64,000 bases of DNA from Tomocerus qinae (GCA_020055645.1 CM034546.1:69874001-69938000), one strand, 5' to 3'. Counted from the first letter of the stretch, positions 11,866 through 25,105 are shown. Notes: a model not told the origin generated them from the sequence alone. Numbers and translations: made by a program.

Positions 11866-12779
11866 TTCGAATTTTGAGCTAATGAAAAATAAAAATGATT
11901 TATTTAGGAATATTAGTATTAATTCCCTTTACATGAATATTTAAAATGCAACACATAATCGCTCTAACTGACAATTATAACTGAAGCATTCTTAATTTTT
12001 GCAAAGGTATTCCAATATAAATACTCAATATACTTACTTATAGGTATCAATTTTCTGTAGTTGTACAATTAAAATAATAAAAAGAAAGAAGCCTCACAGT
12101 TTGAGCTGTCTGTTTTGCGAAGTCGCGAGTTGCGGTTGCGGCGATGACTTGCTACGAGGGATTGAAATGAAGTGAAACTGCAAAAGATTTTTAGGAGATC
12201 GTTTGCATAATATCTATCACCTTATACCCTTTATAACTCATTACATTAGACTTGATTCAGAATAATTGAATAAAACGGCTTGGGTCTGTTAGATATGCTG
12301 ATCTAATATATTTAGTATAACCCACAGCTTATGCATATAGAAAGTATTTATACCTATCAATAGTAGAATTGTAATGGATAACAGTATAAGTATGCATGAT
12401 AAGCTTCTTAACGAGTAAAGCTGGATTGCAAAGCTAATAAAATAAATACCTATTCTTATGTAAACTAGTTGAAATGGGACTGGGATCGATTCATCGATTC
12501 AGGTGGTGAAAATCTATCGTTCTTTGTTGCGAACTTTAATGAATATAACAATTCTCATAGAATAATTGGCAGTTGTCAGTTTATTAAACTAAATAGGTAT
12601 ATAATAATATTATAAGCCGACAGGCGGTCAAAAATGTTTTGTTTAATTTGACTTTATATTTCTAACTTATAATTTCTTCCTATCTCTATAATTTGTATAT
12701 ACTTACAATTCTACCCAACAACCCTAAGATTAACAAAGATTAAATAATATTATGCTGGAGTGGTTGATGACTTTATGTC

Positions 12780-13375
12780 CATGTCGCACAGTGTCCACTT
12801 TCATAATCAGTTTGTGACAAAAGGGTAATGTGAGACTGAACGAAGTTTACCTCAAAAAAAATTCATCTAGTTTTTAAACATGGTTCCCTAATGCCGACAA
12901 ATACAATGTTCCAATGACTTACGGCATTTAGCCTTAAAAATTTTTTCAAAAAATAAAATGTTGATTAAAGTGTCCCTCCGCTGAGTTTGACGAGGTCAAA
13001 ATTCGGAGAAAACCACTTTTAAGGTCACGAATCTCAGCCACCGATAAATTTCGGTCAAAACTGTTTTCAGCGAAAGAATCTTAAGGTCCACATGTACTTG
13101 CGAAATAAAAATCAGTCTCCCGAACGTTGGAGAACAAAGATAAAAAGCTCTTTTTAATTCCTTATGGAAAATCCCATATAAACCGTTTTTTAGGCTACAT
13201 TCACTGGTAGTTTTATGCAACTTGGGGTATCTGAAATCGCATACCATTTTAAAACCCGGGGTTTTAGACATTTCTTTCTCTTTTAAAAAGAAAACAACTC
13301 ATCTAATCACAGAAACATTTATGGGACTTTTGTCACAAATTGAACAAAGGAAGTGTACACTGTGTGTCGGTATCA
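12780..13375. repeat. Possible inverted-repeat (MITE-like) element
   Basis: The left side (tgtcgcacagtgtccacttt then tttgtgacaaaag, about 12,781-12,825) recurs inverted on the right (cttttgtcacaaatt then gtgtacactgtgtgtcgg, about 13,327-13,370). Arms are about 45 bp with mismatches, and no target duplication is obvious. A 91-codon minus-strand frame inside (12,996-13,271) has no recognisable domain. Confidence 0.4.
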
Positions 13376-13904
13376 TAGGCAGGAATGAAGCTGGCCTTGA
13401 ATTGAATCAAATCAAGGACAAATGAGTTGATGACATGACATACTCCACTGCTGAGTTAAAATCTGGAAGTTAAAGGGTAAACTTGCTTGGCCAGTCATCA
13501 AAATGCATTTTTAATCTCATTTGCCCTTATGCGTCTACTATTGCTGTGTACTATTAGGTACGTATTACGTAACGTGTGTCTCATTCGTATACTATGCAAT
13601 ATATATAAGCCAAGTTGTAAGACACTGTTGCACATGCATTTTATAAATAGCAAACGATAGATAACGATACACACAGAGTGTATGCATTAATACATTAACA
13701 AACCTTTTATGTTTTTATCAGTGTCCCAAATAAGGGCATTAGTAGACAATGTCATAATATTTACTACTATAGGTGGTACAAACTAGGGATTTGCCTAAAC
13801 CTTAACTGTATTATATCCCATCATTAGTTAAGCAAATTCTGTTGTACACAAGCACGTATGCAGAACTGAGAAGGCTAGATTTCCAATAGATATTTTAAGT
13901 ATTT

Positions 13905-14065
13905 ATTCTCGCGTAGCGCGAAAATTTTTGGCATCTTTTGAAGGAAATGAGTCAAAAATGGCAAATAATCGCACGGAGCGCGAAATTTTTTGCTATTTTG
14001 AGAAAAAAATTCCCTTTTTCTTGGATTTCGGGGGAGGGGACGGGGGGCTTCAGCCCGTAAAGCCC
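13905..14065. repeat. GC-rich dispersed repeat fragment
   Basis: Two near copies of a phrase (gcgaaaatttttggcatctttt and gcgaaattttttgctatttt) lie about 65 bp apart, followed by G-runs (gggggaggggacggggggctt). The style resembles the elements at 23.1, 26.9 and 57.0 kb, which combine G/C runs with gccttt and aaattttt phrases. Confidence 0.4.
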
Positions 14066-17000
14066 ATCCCTAAATACGTCCTTGGTTGTACAGATTGCGA
14101 GATTGTTATATTGTCGTTACAAAAATTACGTAATAATTATAAATACAAAAGCAAAATGGTTCATCATATTTATTTGGTAAATCCGGGCCAATGAAGTATT
14201 ACAATGTATAGTAAAAAATTACTAATGATAACTAAATTAATATCCAAATAGGCCGAATAATCCGTGTAAAAAACTCTAAAAAGGATCCAATCATAAGGCA
14301 CTGCCACGATTTTTCTGAAATTGTGGGAAATGAGAATAAGCTAGGAAGAAATTCATGAGCATTATTCTGGAGTGTATTAATAATGTAATGCTTACTTAAT
14401 TAAGAGATTTAAAATGGATATTTATCGTCAATGTGTTTAACCAGATACGATATACAGTACAAAATGCGTACTATAAGTATCAACGTTAGTATAAACTTCA
14501 CATATCATTTACATAGGCAAAATATAACCAGAGCAGAGTAAGAGTCAAGGGTAAATTAAGATTTAAATAAATACTGCTAATTATTTGAACATTTTAATGC
14601 ATAAATGGCAATTAGAAAAAACTACGTCTTGACTTGCTGTACCAATTAGTAAATATTTTACTCGATTGTTTTAAAATGTTAAACCTGGCGAATCCTATTA
14701 CTACAATTGGTATTCGCACTGAGCTACGCTTAGTGTGCATGCAGAAAATTGACTTTCCTCTTCCTTTTCCCACAAATACTGCTTACGCCCATTAAACCTC
14801 AAAATTTTTGTAACGTATTTAGTTTATATGAATAATTCAATAGTCAAAACAATGTGACATGCAACAAAGTACTCGTGACATATTACTTCACGATGGTATG
14901 TTAGACAGACAAGAAGATCTTTAATGAATTTTATCGTCAGCTCTATAAATGGTCACTGCGACTGCGACATTGCTATTCCATGGTCGTTGTTGTGTTTACG
15001 ATATATCCTATAATAATATCACATTCTCCTGCCCTTTACTGTCAGTTAACACATGCACTCCCTTCTCATATCTCAAATCAACTACATATTGAACTTCTTA
15101 TGCTGAATCCACATACTATACTTGTTTCATACGTACACGTCCAAGTCCTACAATTAATATAGAGAGAAATATTATTAAGTCAGCACTAGACTATCTATTA
15201 GTACGAACGTACAATATGCATACACACTTACCAAAACTACTTTTTACATTTTCTGTAGCCTTACTCTCCATTCCTTTAAATTGCACATCTCACAAGGCTT
15301 CGTGCAACTGTCTTCGTTAGTTGTCCTTCGTCTTCCACGAACATCATTATAGTTCATGCATTCGAAGACAATATAGTATAAATTCTTATGATATATATAG
15401 TGAGAACGAATGGATAATTATCAATAACATAGAATAGTGTTGGATGGAAATGGAATATATATTATAGTGCTTGGTATATGACCATACTCTAATCTAGTAG
15501 TTCATATGTATCTTTAATTGCAATGTAAATTTGCGTAATATTATTCACATTAGGAATCAGAAATCCACGAAAGAATGTATTTATTTTTGTATCTATAATT
15601 TGTACCATATTTTCCACTTCCCAGTGAAGTGTAATTTAATTTACCTTTATTTTATTATAAGCAAAATCAGTTGACTGTTTTTAAAAAATGTAATAAAACC
15701 AAGCAAAACTTTTACTATAGTTAAAAAATAAAGGGTTTGGCTTGATTTCTTCAACTAATTGACTTTTGAATTACAAATGTAAAAAGTGTGAGCTCATTCT
15801 AAATAAATTTAAATAAGGATATAGACAAGCGTAAGCAATGTTTAATAGCTAAAAAATCCTTCATGAATAAACCATCGTGCAATAATTGTCTATTATCATG
15901 GTATATATGGAAGACACTCATACATACATGATTTTAGGTGCGTCGGTGTATAGGTACTGGTTTCACCACAGGCTATTATTGGTGACTGATTCATTCTCCA
16001 AGCTTTCTGCATGTAGGATAATTAAATATTACATTTAGCCGAGCACACTTGTAAATATTATGATGAATACGTAATGCGTGATATATAGTAGTCAACTCTA
16101 TACTAATTAAATAGTAAGCCGTATAGGTACTCATAAACTATACATCGGTCTGTATTGTACACATGCAAAGTTAGACATAGACAATTGATAAACATTTGTT
16201 GTTTAGAGGTTACAGATAATAAACATCAATAAAGCTGTATACTGACACTGAGTAATTCATTCTTGGAGTTCCTTCGTATCTGTGATGAACTTCTGCAACC
16301 GCAGAGTTGTACTTTTACTTGTACTGTGAACATACAGACTACATAATAATTACGCGTCCAAAGAACTAATACACTTGTTGCGAATTTTTGTGCCATCCTT
16401 CCTTTACAAGACAATTATACAACTGACTACGCTGGATCTTTCATTTTTATTCACAACCTTTTTATTAAAACCAGTAAACACGTTTCCTAAAGAGTATCAA
16501 TACAACAGTGGTTTAAAATCCATAGTTACCTATGTGCACATAAGTATTAGATCATCATGGTTAAGTCCTTGAGTAATAAAAGAATACTTGTTACCCAAAT
16601 TGATTTTGAAAATGGTAAGAATTTAAAACTTCTTTGTTTCGAATTTGATAATATGATTTAATTGGTTATTTATTGTTTCATTATTTGTGTATACCGAACA
16701 CCGTTATACTATTCATATTATCTTACACTTTTTTTCCGAGTTAATAGGTTAACGGCTAGATTTAACGATGGTTTAATGGTTTACACTTCTTCATATGTTA
16801 AAATAAAGTTGTCTGACACATAAGCCAATGAATTTACTAAGTATAACCAATGCTCGCTTGATGCCAAAAAAGAGTACGAGCATGCATTTTCCACAGTTGC
16901 TTTGTATAAATACGTACGTCGAGTGTTGAAAATATAGATGGTTAATGGTTGAATGGGTTAAAATCAACTTTTAGATAGTTTGCTTCAGATGTCAGATTAA

Positions 17001-17485
17001 CTCAGATATTTAAGCTGAAGCATAATATACTGTTGCTTATTTCAAGTATTAAAACTACATAATTGTTATGACAGGCAAATGACCTTTCTTTATTGGTCAA
17101 CATTACTTGATCCAGAAACAACAACCCACAACAGTGATGGTTTAAAAAGTAAATAAAACAAAAATGATGTAATGCATCGCTATAAACTGCTGAGTAGTAA
17201 ATTTTTAATGTCTGGCTTAGGAAAACGATTACTTATACTTAAATTAAACGCTTTTTCCATGTATGTTAATTTAGTTCTTTATACGGAGTGAAAATAGAGA
17301 AGTTTCTTATTTTTATTTTAAGAATTTATAAATAAGCCATAGGATTCTTGCGAAACTATATAATCCTATAGTTGACTGCAAAATGGGAAAAGAATTTAGC
17401 TATTTGTAATTCTAAACTATGATATGGTTAGTCTTAGAAGAGAGGCTAATAAATGAATATTTAATTTGTTAATATAGAGTCACAA

Positions 17486-19206
17486 ATGGAAATCTTGCGA
17501 AATCTTATTGCCGAAGAGGCAATTGTGTCAGTATTCCTCGCTGAATTCGATCAGTATGACAAATTGGCTGCTAAATTCCCAAGTGCACTTCCTCTTCTAC
17601 TTGATATAAACAAAGACGGCGGTGAACGGAATGCTACTAAACTTCTTTCTGTAATTCCACCTCCAGCTCACATTCTCAATACCACTGGAGAAATATTTAA
17701 TAAATCTTTGAGCAAAGCAGGAATTGCCTATAATTATAAGTAAGTGCTGCGTATGACTAATTAAATGTCATATTTGCAATTTGTGTGAAAGTATTTCAAA
17801 AATGATTATTACCGAAAAACCTTTTTATAATCTACTTAAATGTCTTAAATATTCTTGATATCGTCCTTTAAGGAACCAAATAGCCTATCTCCACTTTTCG
17901 TTTTGTGTACGAAATAGCCTAAATCCATTTTTCGTTTTGTGGACGAAATAGCCTATCTCCATTTTTCGTTTTGTGGACGAAATAGCCTATCTCCATAGCC
18001 TAGACACTCTCTACATAGCACCTATACATGGCGCAGCATTTAGGCTCCATGGCGTTTAGGCTATTTCGTCCACAAAACGAAAAATGGAGATAGGCTATTT
18101 CGTCCACAAAACGAAAAATGGAGATAGGCTATTTCGTCCACAAAACGAAAAGTGGAGATAGGCTATTTGGTTCCTTAATGGACGATATTATCTTGTTTAT
18201 TACCTTGCATTGTGCTTCAAAAATGGTAGTCCAAAATTTTAACTGCCTAAGGCTTAAATTTACTAATTAATTATAAAAAATTAAATAAAACCATGATAAT
18301 ATAATTTAACAATTTTGTCATTCCATAGAGTTGAAGAAAACAGCTACATTCTTAGTGCAAAAGATATAACGAAAAAGTTATCAGAATCTGGAAATGCAAG
18401 TATTATGCTCAATCTACACGCTCAGGTACAAAAATTTAATATTCAGAAGTTGATAAATTTCGAACTAATATAAGTAATGGTTTAATTAATTGAAATGTCA
18501 ACTTAATAATTTTCAGAATCCGTCCAAAAATATTACATCAGCTATTAAAGAGAAAATGACTTCAACGTTAAACGAGTCTAGGAAATCATTTCGTAGAATA
18601 TTATCCTTAGGCTCCGCAACTGCAGAACCCAGTCAAAATAAACCAGTAGGACTAACCCTCTCTGCCCCAGCAGCTTCAACCGCATCTTTACCTGAATACA
18701 AATCTAAAGTAGTCTTGGAACATGCTCAAGCGACAACGACGAGGTACAAAGAAGGTCAAAGCAAACGGGCTCAGGATGAAAATGAAAAGGTGATGAAAGT
18801 GATGAACAAAATAGTAGAAAAATCCCGGAAGAAATACAAAGAGCTGGAGAAAAATCTGGAGAAAAAGAAATCATCCAAGGAGAAGGAAATTAGAAAGATC
18901 ATTACAATTGAGATGAAAAAGGAGAAAAGTCAACTCCTGCAAATGAACGAACAAGCCAATAACGAAACGATGGCCAGGAGTGGAGCATTAAGTACTGAAA
19001 CAGCTAACCGAATTGTTGCTTCGAGAAATGCTAGAGTTGATAAGGAAGTTGACCGGAACGCAGAGAAGAAATTTAGGCAAAGACAAGAAAAATTGCTTAC
19101 AGAAATTGGCGAAATTAAAAAAGTTTTAATAGAAAAGCATTACAATTACGTGGTTGAGAAACAAGTCAAAAAATTCCAAGATCTCCAGCAGAATCTTCGG
19201 AAATAG
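17486..19206 (+). CDS. Unrecognised coiled-coil protein, 346 aa
   Basis: Three exons, 17486-17739, 18329-18425 and 18517-19206, join in frame through GT-AG introns to 346 aa. I do not recognise the family. The first 85 residues are a compact, mildly hydrophobic globular segment (VFLAEFDQYDKLAAKFPSAL). Exon 2 adds 32 residues. Exon 3 starts with a Ser/Thr/Ala-rich linker and then a highly charged Lys/Glu-rich helix over about residues 170-346 (KSRKKYKELEKNLEKKKSS) that should form coiled coil. No signal peptide or membrane segment is seen. An acceptor-like atatag lies 9 bases before the ATG, so upstream 5' exons, possibly coding, cannot be excluded. Clean splicing and codon structure argue for a real gene; function unknown. 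Confidence 0.7.
17858..18188. mobile_element. Foldback hairpin element inside an intron
   Basis: An almost perfect inverted repeat lies entirely inside intron 1 of the coiled-coil gene. The arms are 17858-17990 and 18058-18188 with a 67-bp spacer. The outer ends read atatcgtcc..ttaaggaacc and complement each other. Each arm is made of about three 34-bp tandem units (cgttttgtggacgaaatagc), so the units run toward each other. The transcript of this intron would form a hairpin of about 130 bp. Confidence 0.85.
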
Positions 19207-19760
19207 ACATGAATTGTGTCAATGTGTCTATTTTTGAAAGATTCCAGATTTCCAATTATTCCTCGTTTATTCCAGTAATGTTACGATTTTTGAAAAAAAA
19301 ATGGAAATTAAATTTTTCATATTAAATTAAAGGCTTTGCCATTTAAAAGTTTAAATAGTTGTTAAGCTGAAAGAAGTTATATCGTAATTCGTTAATTATA
19401 TGGTCAACAATTTTACAAGGGATTTTGACAATGTACCAATCTTATATTTGTGTGATATTTTACTACTTTTACAATAAGTCATAACAGATGATTGTCACAA
19501 TAAATCTAAATATTAACAATATTCAAGGTTAAACTGCAGCTGAACAATTTATACGTATTTTCTTCTTATACGACTGAAATAGTGAATTTACTTAACTTTC
19601 AATGTAATTAGTGTTAAATGAGGATGGGAATTGATAAAAAAATATCAATATTGGAGGATAGCGTAATCTCGCAATCTTATAATAAGCGTTACCATTTTAT
19701 TAAAGGTGGTTAATGTTATGGTTCTGTAAGTAATATTAACTTAATAAATAAATGCATTAT
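19207..19760. other. Non-coding, 3' flank
   Basis: AT-rich sequence after the coiled-coil gene, probably including its 3' UTR. No other signal seen. Confidence 0.4.
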
Positions 19761-19834
19761 TATATGTTACAGGAAATTTGTACAGATCGGACGTGTGCAA
19801 AAGTCCGGTCTGTACAAATTTCCTGTAACATATA
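19761..19834. repeat. Near-perfect 32-bp-arm hairpin
   Basis: Arms 19761-19792 and 19803-19834 are complementary at 31 of 32 positions by eye, with a 10-base loop (gtgtgcaaaa). No target duplication is evident. It could be a tiny MITE, a hairpin RNA or a local inversion artefact. Confidence 0.8.
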
Positions 19835-20794
19835 CATTTCAAATGGGACAAAATAAAAAGGTGAAGAGAAATTATTAACTTTAAATATATTTGCATAAAT
19901 CAGAAATTGGTATTTATGCTTATGGAAAATGCTAAAGCCTTGAACCAATTTTAGATAACTCTTTAAATTAATTAATACAAAATATTATGTTTTCCTAGCT
20001 TAGTTGGCAACAAAATTAAAGTGGGTGGTATGCCGGCATAAAGATGAGTAGACTTAGGTAGCTATTTTGGCTATTTATTATGAGACCATGCATATAGATG
20101 CAAGGGCGTGGCTATATATATTAATTTTTAAGTCGGTCGAAAAAATAGCTACTTCGACCATAGACGGAAAAATTAGGTTCTTTCTCAGATTAAGGAATTT
20201 AAGTTTTTCAATTTGTCTGATTTCTCATTAAATAAACAATTTATTGTTTATAATAATACTGGTATTACGTTTGTTGCAGAGAGTGAGAATGTAATTATTT
20301 CTTAACTCATTTATTTCAACCTTTATGCATTAAACTTTTATTGCAAAAGATAATCGTCAACGATTATTATCGATAAAGCGCAGAAAATACAATGACTTTA
20401 AAATAATTTCATACATCACTGAATTCTTATCCCTAAAATCCAAATTAAAATTGTGTTTCTTCACAGATTAGAGTATTTTTCATTTATTGACATCTACAGT
20501 TAATAAAATATCTACGACTTATAGGTGGTGCATATTTTTAACGCTAGTTTGGCACAGCTAGTGAGTTTCTCATTGTCAGTTCTATCACCTGATTCACCTG
20601 AATGCCAGTAGTTAATAGTTAATAATACCTTGTGTTAGTGTTAATTACTAATCATTAATTTCCCTGAAGGGTAGCTTGCCTCTTGTAAAATATTTGTTAA
20701 CGTTAAAAATTCACAGCCCTTAATATTTTTTAGTGATTAAAATCTATCCGTTGCAAAAATAATCGAATTCATTGCTCTGAAGTATACAAATCCA
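19835..20794. other. Non-coding
   Basis: AT-rich, with no supported gene. The 3' UTR of the MATH-BTB gene should occupy the right-hand part. Confidence 0.4.
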
Positions 20795-23616
20795 TCAATA
20801 AAGATTTTGAAAGATTTTGAAAACCTTCAGTCCTTACTACTTCCGACCTGTTCCTGTAAAGATTAAATACATATGATATGAATAAATTTAACTCACAATT
20901 TTAACAAAATACTTAGCATTAGTATTAAGGTTCTTACATATTAAAATATTTGATGGCTCTGTCCTTCAAAAACAACGCGCTGTGCATATCAGCAATTGTT
21001 AGTGAATGTGTAACGTTTTCTACGGTGAGGCAGCTCACTATAATCTCCTCCATGTGCTCTTTCAGTCCTTTGATGTTGTACTTGTCAGCTATTTCTAACA
21101 CCTCAAAGGCCCTTTCCCTCAAAATTTCTGAAGGCGCATCTCCGCTAATTAATTAAGACTGACTATTAAAACATTTTTAAAGAATTAATCTCTATTAATA
21201 ATATATTATCAGTTTTCTGACCAATATATGTACTGCAACATCGCATTGACGACTTCGTGGTCAAAATCAGGTATCTTTACGGTATTAGTAGTGGATTCCA
21301 ACATTTCGTTGCTAAACATTGCTTTAAAAACCGAGCTGCGACCTAGGCATAAAGTTTCATCTTTCATTAATTGTATCACTTTATGCATTTCAATTAATTA
21401 AAGCTACAATTTTATTTACAGCACGAGGGACCTTGCAAGTTAACAGAATGTGGTCATAGAGATAGGGATTATCGTAGATAGGAATACTGCTTTATTTGGA
21501 TTAAATTAATTATCGTAGACAGTAGACACGAAATTATAGTCAATTGGACTTGCCCCCATACAGGATCTCACTGCTTATACGTACTACAAAAGAGTAAAAA
21601 AGTGCTATTTTTTAAAAAGCAGTCCTTTTTACCTTTTATACCTTATTTACATGTAAAGTGGAACATCAAAAAGGTTAAAAGGCAAAAAAGGACTCTTTTT
21701 AAAAAACTTCCTCCTTCCTTTTTGTTATAAAAAAGGTAAAAGGCAAAAAAGGTCCTTTCTTGTTTCCTGACATTCACATTCTGTATATATTTCCTACTTC
21801 CAAGATGGAAAAGGCGATTTGGAGGGAAAGGATGATTATTGTTTAAAGTTGGTTTTCACTGATTGCAACCACCCCAACGCAACGGTAAATAGCAGTAAAA
21901 ATATTCGATAATTGAATGCATAAACGATAAAAATTTTCATCAAAAAATCAACAAGTAATAAAAAAGTAAAAAAAAAATTAATCTGAAATTGTGTTAAATA
22001 ATGTATAAATAATGTATAATGAAATCGAAAATAAAATATGTGCATAAAATAAATTGAAATAAAAAACGATAAAAAATAGTAAAAATTATTCGAGAGATGG
22101 CTAAAAGTATAGCAAATGAAATTTTTTTAAAGTAATAATAATCATAATATTATAGTGCATTACATGATAAAATAGCTTTATGGGCTCGTAAAATTCCAGT
22201 TTCAGTTTCAAGTGTAACATCCGAAAGTTCAGAAGAAATAAATAAATCTCTAAAGTCTGAAATCATGTCCTTCTTTCTTCTGAGAGCTGTTTCAACAGTT
22301 ATTCCTTGGAAGACTTGATGCCTGGCATCATCTTGCATGAAAATACGACAGCAAAGTTTGAGAGTGCCGTCTTCTAGCATATTACTTTCTGGATCATTTA
22401 ACTTTGCAGTCTTAACATATTTCTCCCAGCCAATACCCGTTCCACCGGGATTAAACTGATGGGTAACAGACGAAGAGTCTGAAAGTTAAAAATCAAAAAA
22501 TTCATCAATACATCTGAAAGTTGTACATGTGCCAAAAAATGCAATGGCTTATTTAACTAGGAATTTTAAAATTACATTCTTGTACAGATTTTTCGCCATT
22601 AATAATATTAAGCTTAAAGTTGGCAAGAGTTGGGTTTGGACCATCCACTAAGTGAAGGTAGGCTGACAACGATTCCTCTTCGTCACTCCTCTTCTTCCCT
22701 GAAATAGTCAGTTGCCTGTGAAAAACACAAAAATGGTATTTTTAAATCCCTATGAAGTATAATATATATTTATCCATAATTTACTTTTCCAAATTTTATT
22801 ATTCAAGACGTTGAAAATATATTCAACACTCTCTTCCTTATTATAACAAAACAGGAAATAAAATAAGTAATAAAAATAAAATATTTAGAAAACATTAAAA
22901 CTAAAAAATACAAAAGCAAATCAATGCACAAAGAAAATCAAATAAAAAAGCCAAGAAAAGCAAAAAAATAAATATTAAAATAATAAATAATAAAGAAAAT
23001 AAAATGAAAAAAATTGAGAAATTTAAATAAAAGATCAAAGATTATAAATAAAATAATTAAATTAATAAAAATAATTTAAATTTAAAAAATTATGTAAAAA
23101 TAAAATGTATAAAACATTGAGCTGCAGCGATGAGGGTCAGAGGGTCCTGCCCCCCCCCCACTAGAAATATCGAAGAAAAGGAAAAAATGCCTTAAAAACC
23201 TATTATGTTTCGCGGTATATCTTTCCACTTTTAATTTGTCGAACCTCTCCCGAAATTTTCTTACCATTGAGACCGCTTTGCTTTCTTGAATTCGAATAGT
23301 GGGGACTTTAATTCGAACTTGTTCTGACTATTTTGAAATTGTCTCTTGAAATTTTTGATTTCCCAACGGAATGTTAGGATGTCTTCCTTTGACTTTCAAA
23401 ACAAAAAAAATGGTCAATATTCAATATTCATCACTTGTTAATAGTTGTCATGTTGGGAATTCCTAAACTAAACGCTAGCGTTGTTTGCAATTGACAGTTT
23501 AAATGTGGGGAAATAGGGAATTATTTATTGTTACTGTAACTTACATCAGTTAAGGCCAAGTATTGAATGCTATCCAAACCAAACGAGTTACTAGAACTTT
23601 CAGCTTCAGCAGTCAT
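20795..23616 (-). CDS. MATH-BTB (SPOP/TDPOZ-like) protein
   Basis: Seven exons (23616-23545, 23392-23265, 22715-22576, 22478-22164, 21342-21222, 21144-20938, 20852-20795) have GT-AG borders and compatible phases and give 346 aa. Residues from about 32 hold a MATH domain (FRWEIKNFKRQF; LSAYLHLVDGPNPT; GWEKYV). From about 185 follows a BTB domain (SDVTLETETGILRAHKAIL, then SSVFKAMFSNEMLES, VNAMLQYIY), then a BACK-like helical region (AFEVLEIADKYNIKGL). This is the architecture of SPOP-type adaptors, where MATH binds substrate and BTB binds cullin-3 for ubiquitination. The short tail ends at 20795. A GC-rich repeat fragment abuts the donor of exon 2. Substrates are unknown. Confidence 0.85.
21600..21770. 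repeat. Purine/pyrimidine-rich AAAAGG repeats in an intron
   Basis: Within a MATH-BTB intron, imperfect direct and inverted copies of aaaaaggtaaaaggcaaaaaagg and its complement occur. A similar cluster is at about 49,830-49,935 (aaccaaaaaggaacaaggca), suggesting a small dispersed repeat. Confidence 0.4.
23125..23268. repeat. Diverged GC-rich MITE-like fragment
   Basis: Shares with the complete element at 57,015 the order G/C-run, gaaatcgaagaaaag-like, tgccttaaaaacc and cctctcccgaaattttctt. The end near 23,260 is directly next to the splice donor of MATH-BTB exon 2. Terminal repeats are not clear, so it may be truncated. Confidence 0.45.
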
Positions 23617-25100
23617 ATTTATTTGTATAACTTGTATTGTCGTTCGTTTTTCGGAGATAAATCAGTCTCAAAAATAGTAATATACAACAAAACAAAAAGG
23701 AGTTTAATGATGAATGAAAATTCAATTTATTGAAGGAAATTCAAACTATTTTTCCGGTAGAATAATAGATTTTTAATTTTTGCTTAGTTTGGCATTGTAT
23801 GCCATGTGACTGTGCATCCCAAGTTATAGTAAAAATTATTACATTGCATTGCATTTTGCATTGCTTTTATTATGCTTCGACCGTTCACATTATACAGCGT
23901 AAAGCTACTCTATGTTTTCATATTACGCTCTGTTAATCATTTCATCCTGGTTTAACGTTTGTTAACTATAATAACGTCATCCATAACTTCCGCTTCACTT
24001 TTGGTGTTTGGGAAACACTAATTTAGTATTAAGGCTGGCTCTACGGGTTTTCACCTTTTACTAAATACTGCCCACTCTCGCGCCGTAGAGCAACATAAAA
24101 CATGAACTCCCCATAATTTCATGTTATAGTAGGTAGTGTATTGTATAATACCTACTCTATTTTGTTCCGTGCCACAAAATGAATCAATTTTTTATAACAC
24201 AGAATATTGAAAATTTAAAACCACCCTGTTAAAATAACATTATGCTCATTATTTTATTACGTACACATTGTGCTAAGCATATTGTAACATTTTGGGTATT
24301 GTAACTGGCAAGCGCAATCACAAAGCAGCCGCAAAACTTTTCATTTCAGGTTTTCCTATTTGCTGGTGGTAATAGAGTGACACCCTACTCAATGATATCA
24401 ATCCTCTCATCTAATAACTGAAAATCGTGATTTGACCTTTTGGGGTCACTTTTGGGGATTTTGTAAAGACACCAAAAAGAAAGAGAAGAAAAATATCTAG
24501 TGAACCTAGAGCTTACTTTTCTCAATTACACCATTAGTAACGACTACCGATGTAATGTATCTGTCTCACAGGCTCTTTTGCATGTATTAACTTCTGCAGA
24601 AAATGACTCAGCTTTTTATTTTCAAAAATCAAAAAATACTATTTTACTTCCGTTTAAAAAAATTCCAAGGACTAGGTTCACTAGATAATAAGTCGAAGAA
24701 TCCTCAATTTCAAATTTGGGTTCGTAAACCTTGTGGTAATGGAGGTAGGAGGATTTTGCGAAACGCAATGTAAATCCGTAGAACCAACCTTAAGTTGAAG
24801 TTGAATGAGTCTCATAAGTTTTTGGAATTACAAATCTCTAAACGCAATTCCCTTCGGTGTTGCAAACTAAAATTTTTGTATTTTTCTTAAGATTTTAGGG
24901 TATATAGTTATTAAAATATGAGTATAGTTTGATTCAAAGGGACTCAAATATCACATTTTATCATATTCATGGTCATTTAGTTTACATAAGATCCGTTTAA
25001 ACAAGGTGATAGTTTTATATCGCCTCCTATAAAACTATAATTGTGAACACAACAGGAAATTGTGAAACTGCTTTTTAATTATAGGTAACTGTAATACGTC
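23617..25100. other. Non-coding intergenic DNA
   Basis: No gene supported. The upstream region of the minus-strand MATH-BTB gene (its promoter) must lie at the left of this stretch. A short inverted pair (atctagtgaacctag at 24,494 and ctaggttcactagat at 24,672) encloses about 160 bp and may mark a small MITE. Confidence 0.4.
24494..24686. repeat. Small element with 15-bp inverted ends
   Basis: The sequences atctagtgaacctag (about 24,494-24,508) and ctaggttcactagat (about 24,672-24,686) are exact complements bounding about 193 bp, the layout of a short MITE. No clear target duplication was verified. Confidence 0.5.
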
Positions 25101-25105
25101 AACAC

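Larger units (their letters stand above)
11866..17485. other. Long non-coding stretch
   Basis: No gene is supported over 5.6 kb. It is strongly AT-rich with short scattered frames. It contains a possible inverted-repeat element at about 12,780-13,375 and a GC-richer repeat fragment at about 13,905-14,065, reported separately. Untranslated exons of the flanking genes could lie here unseen. Confidence 0.5.

Noticed and set aside
12996..13271. 91-codon minus-strand frame
   Set aside because: Lies within a probable inverted-repeat element and shows no recognisable domain or splice partner.
13928..14194. 88-codon plus-strand frame
   Set aside because: Most of it is the translated GC-rich repeat fragment with G-runs; not protein-like.
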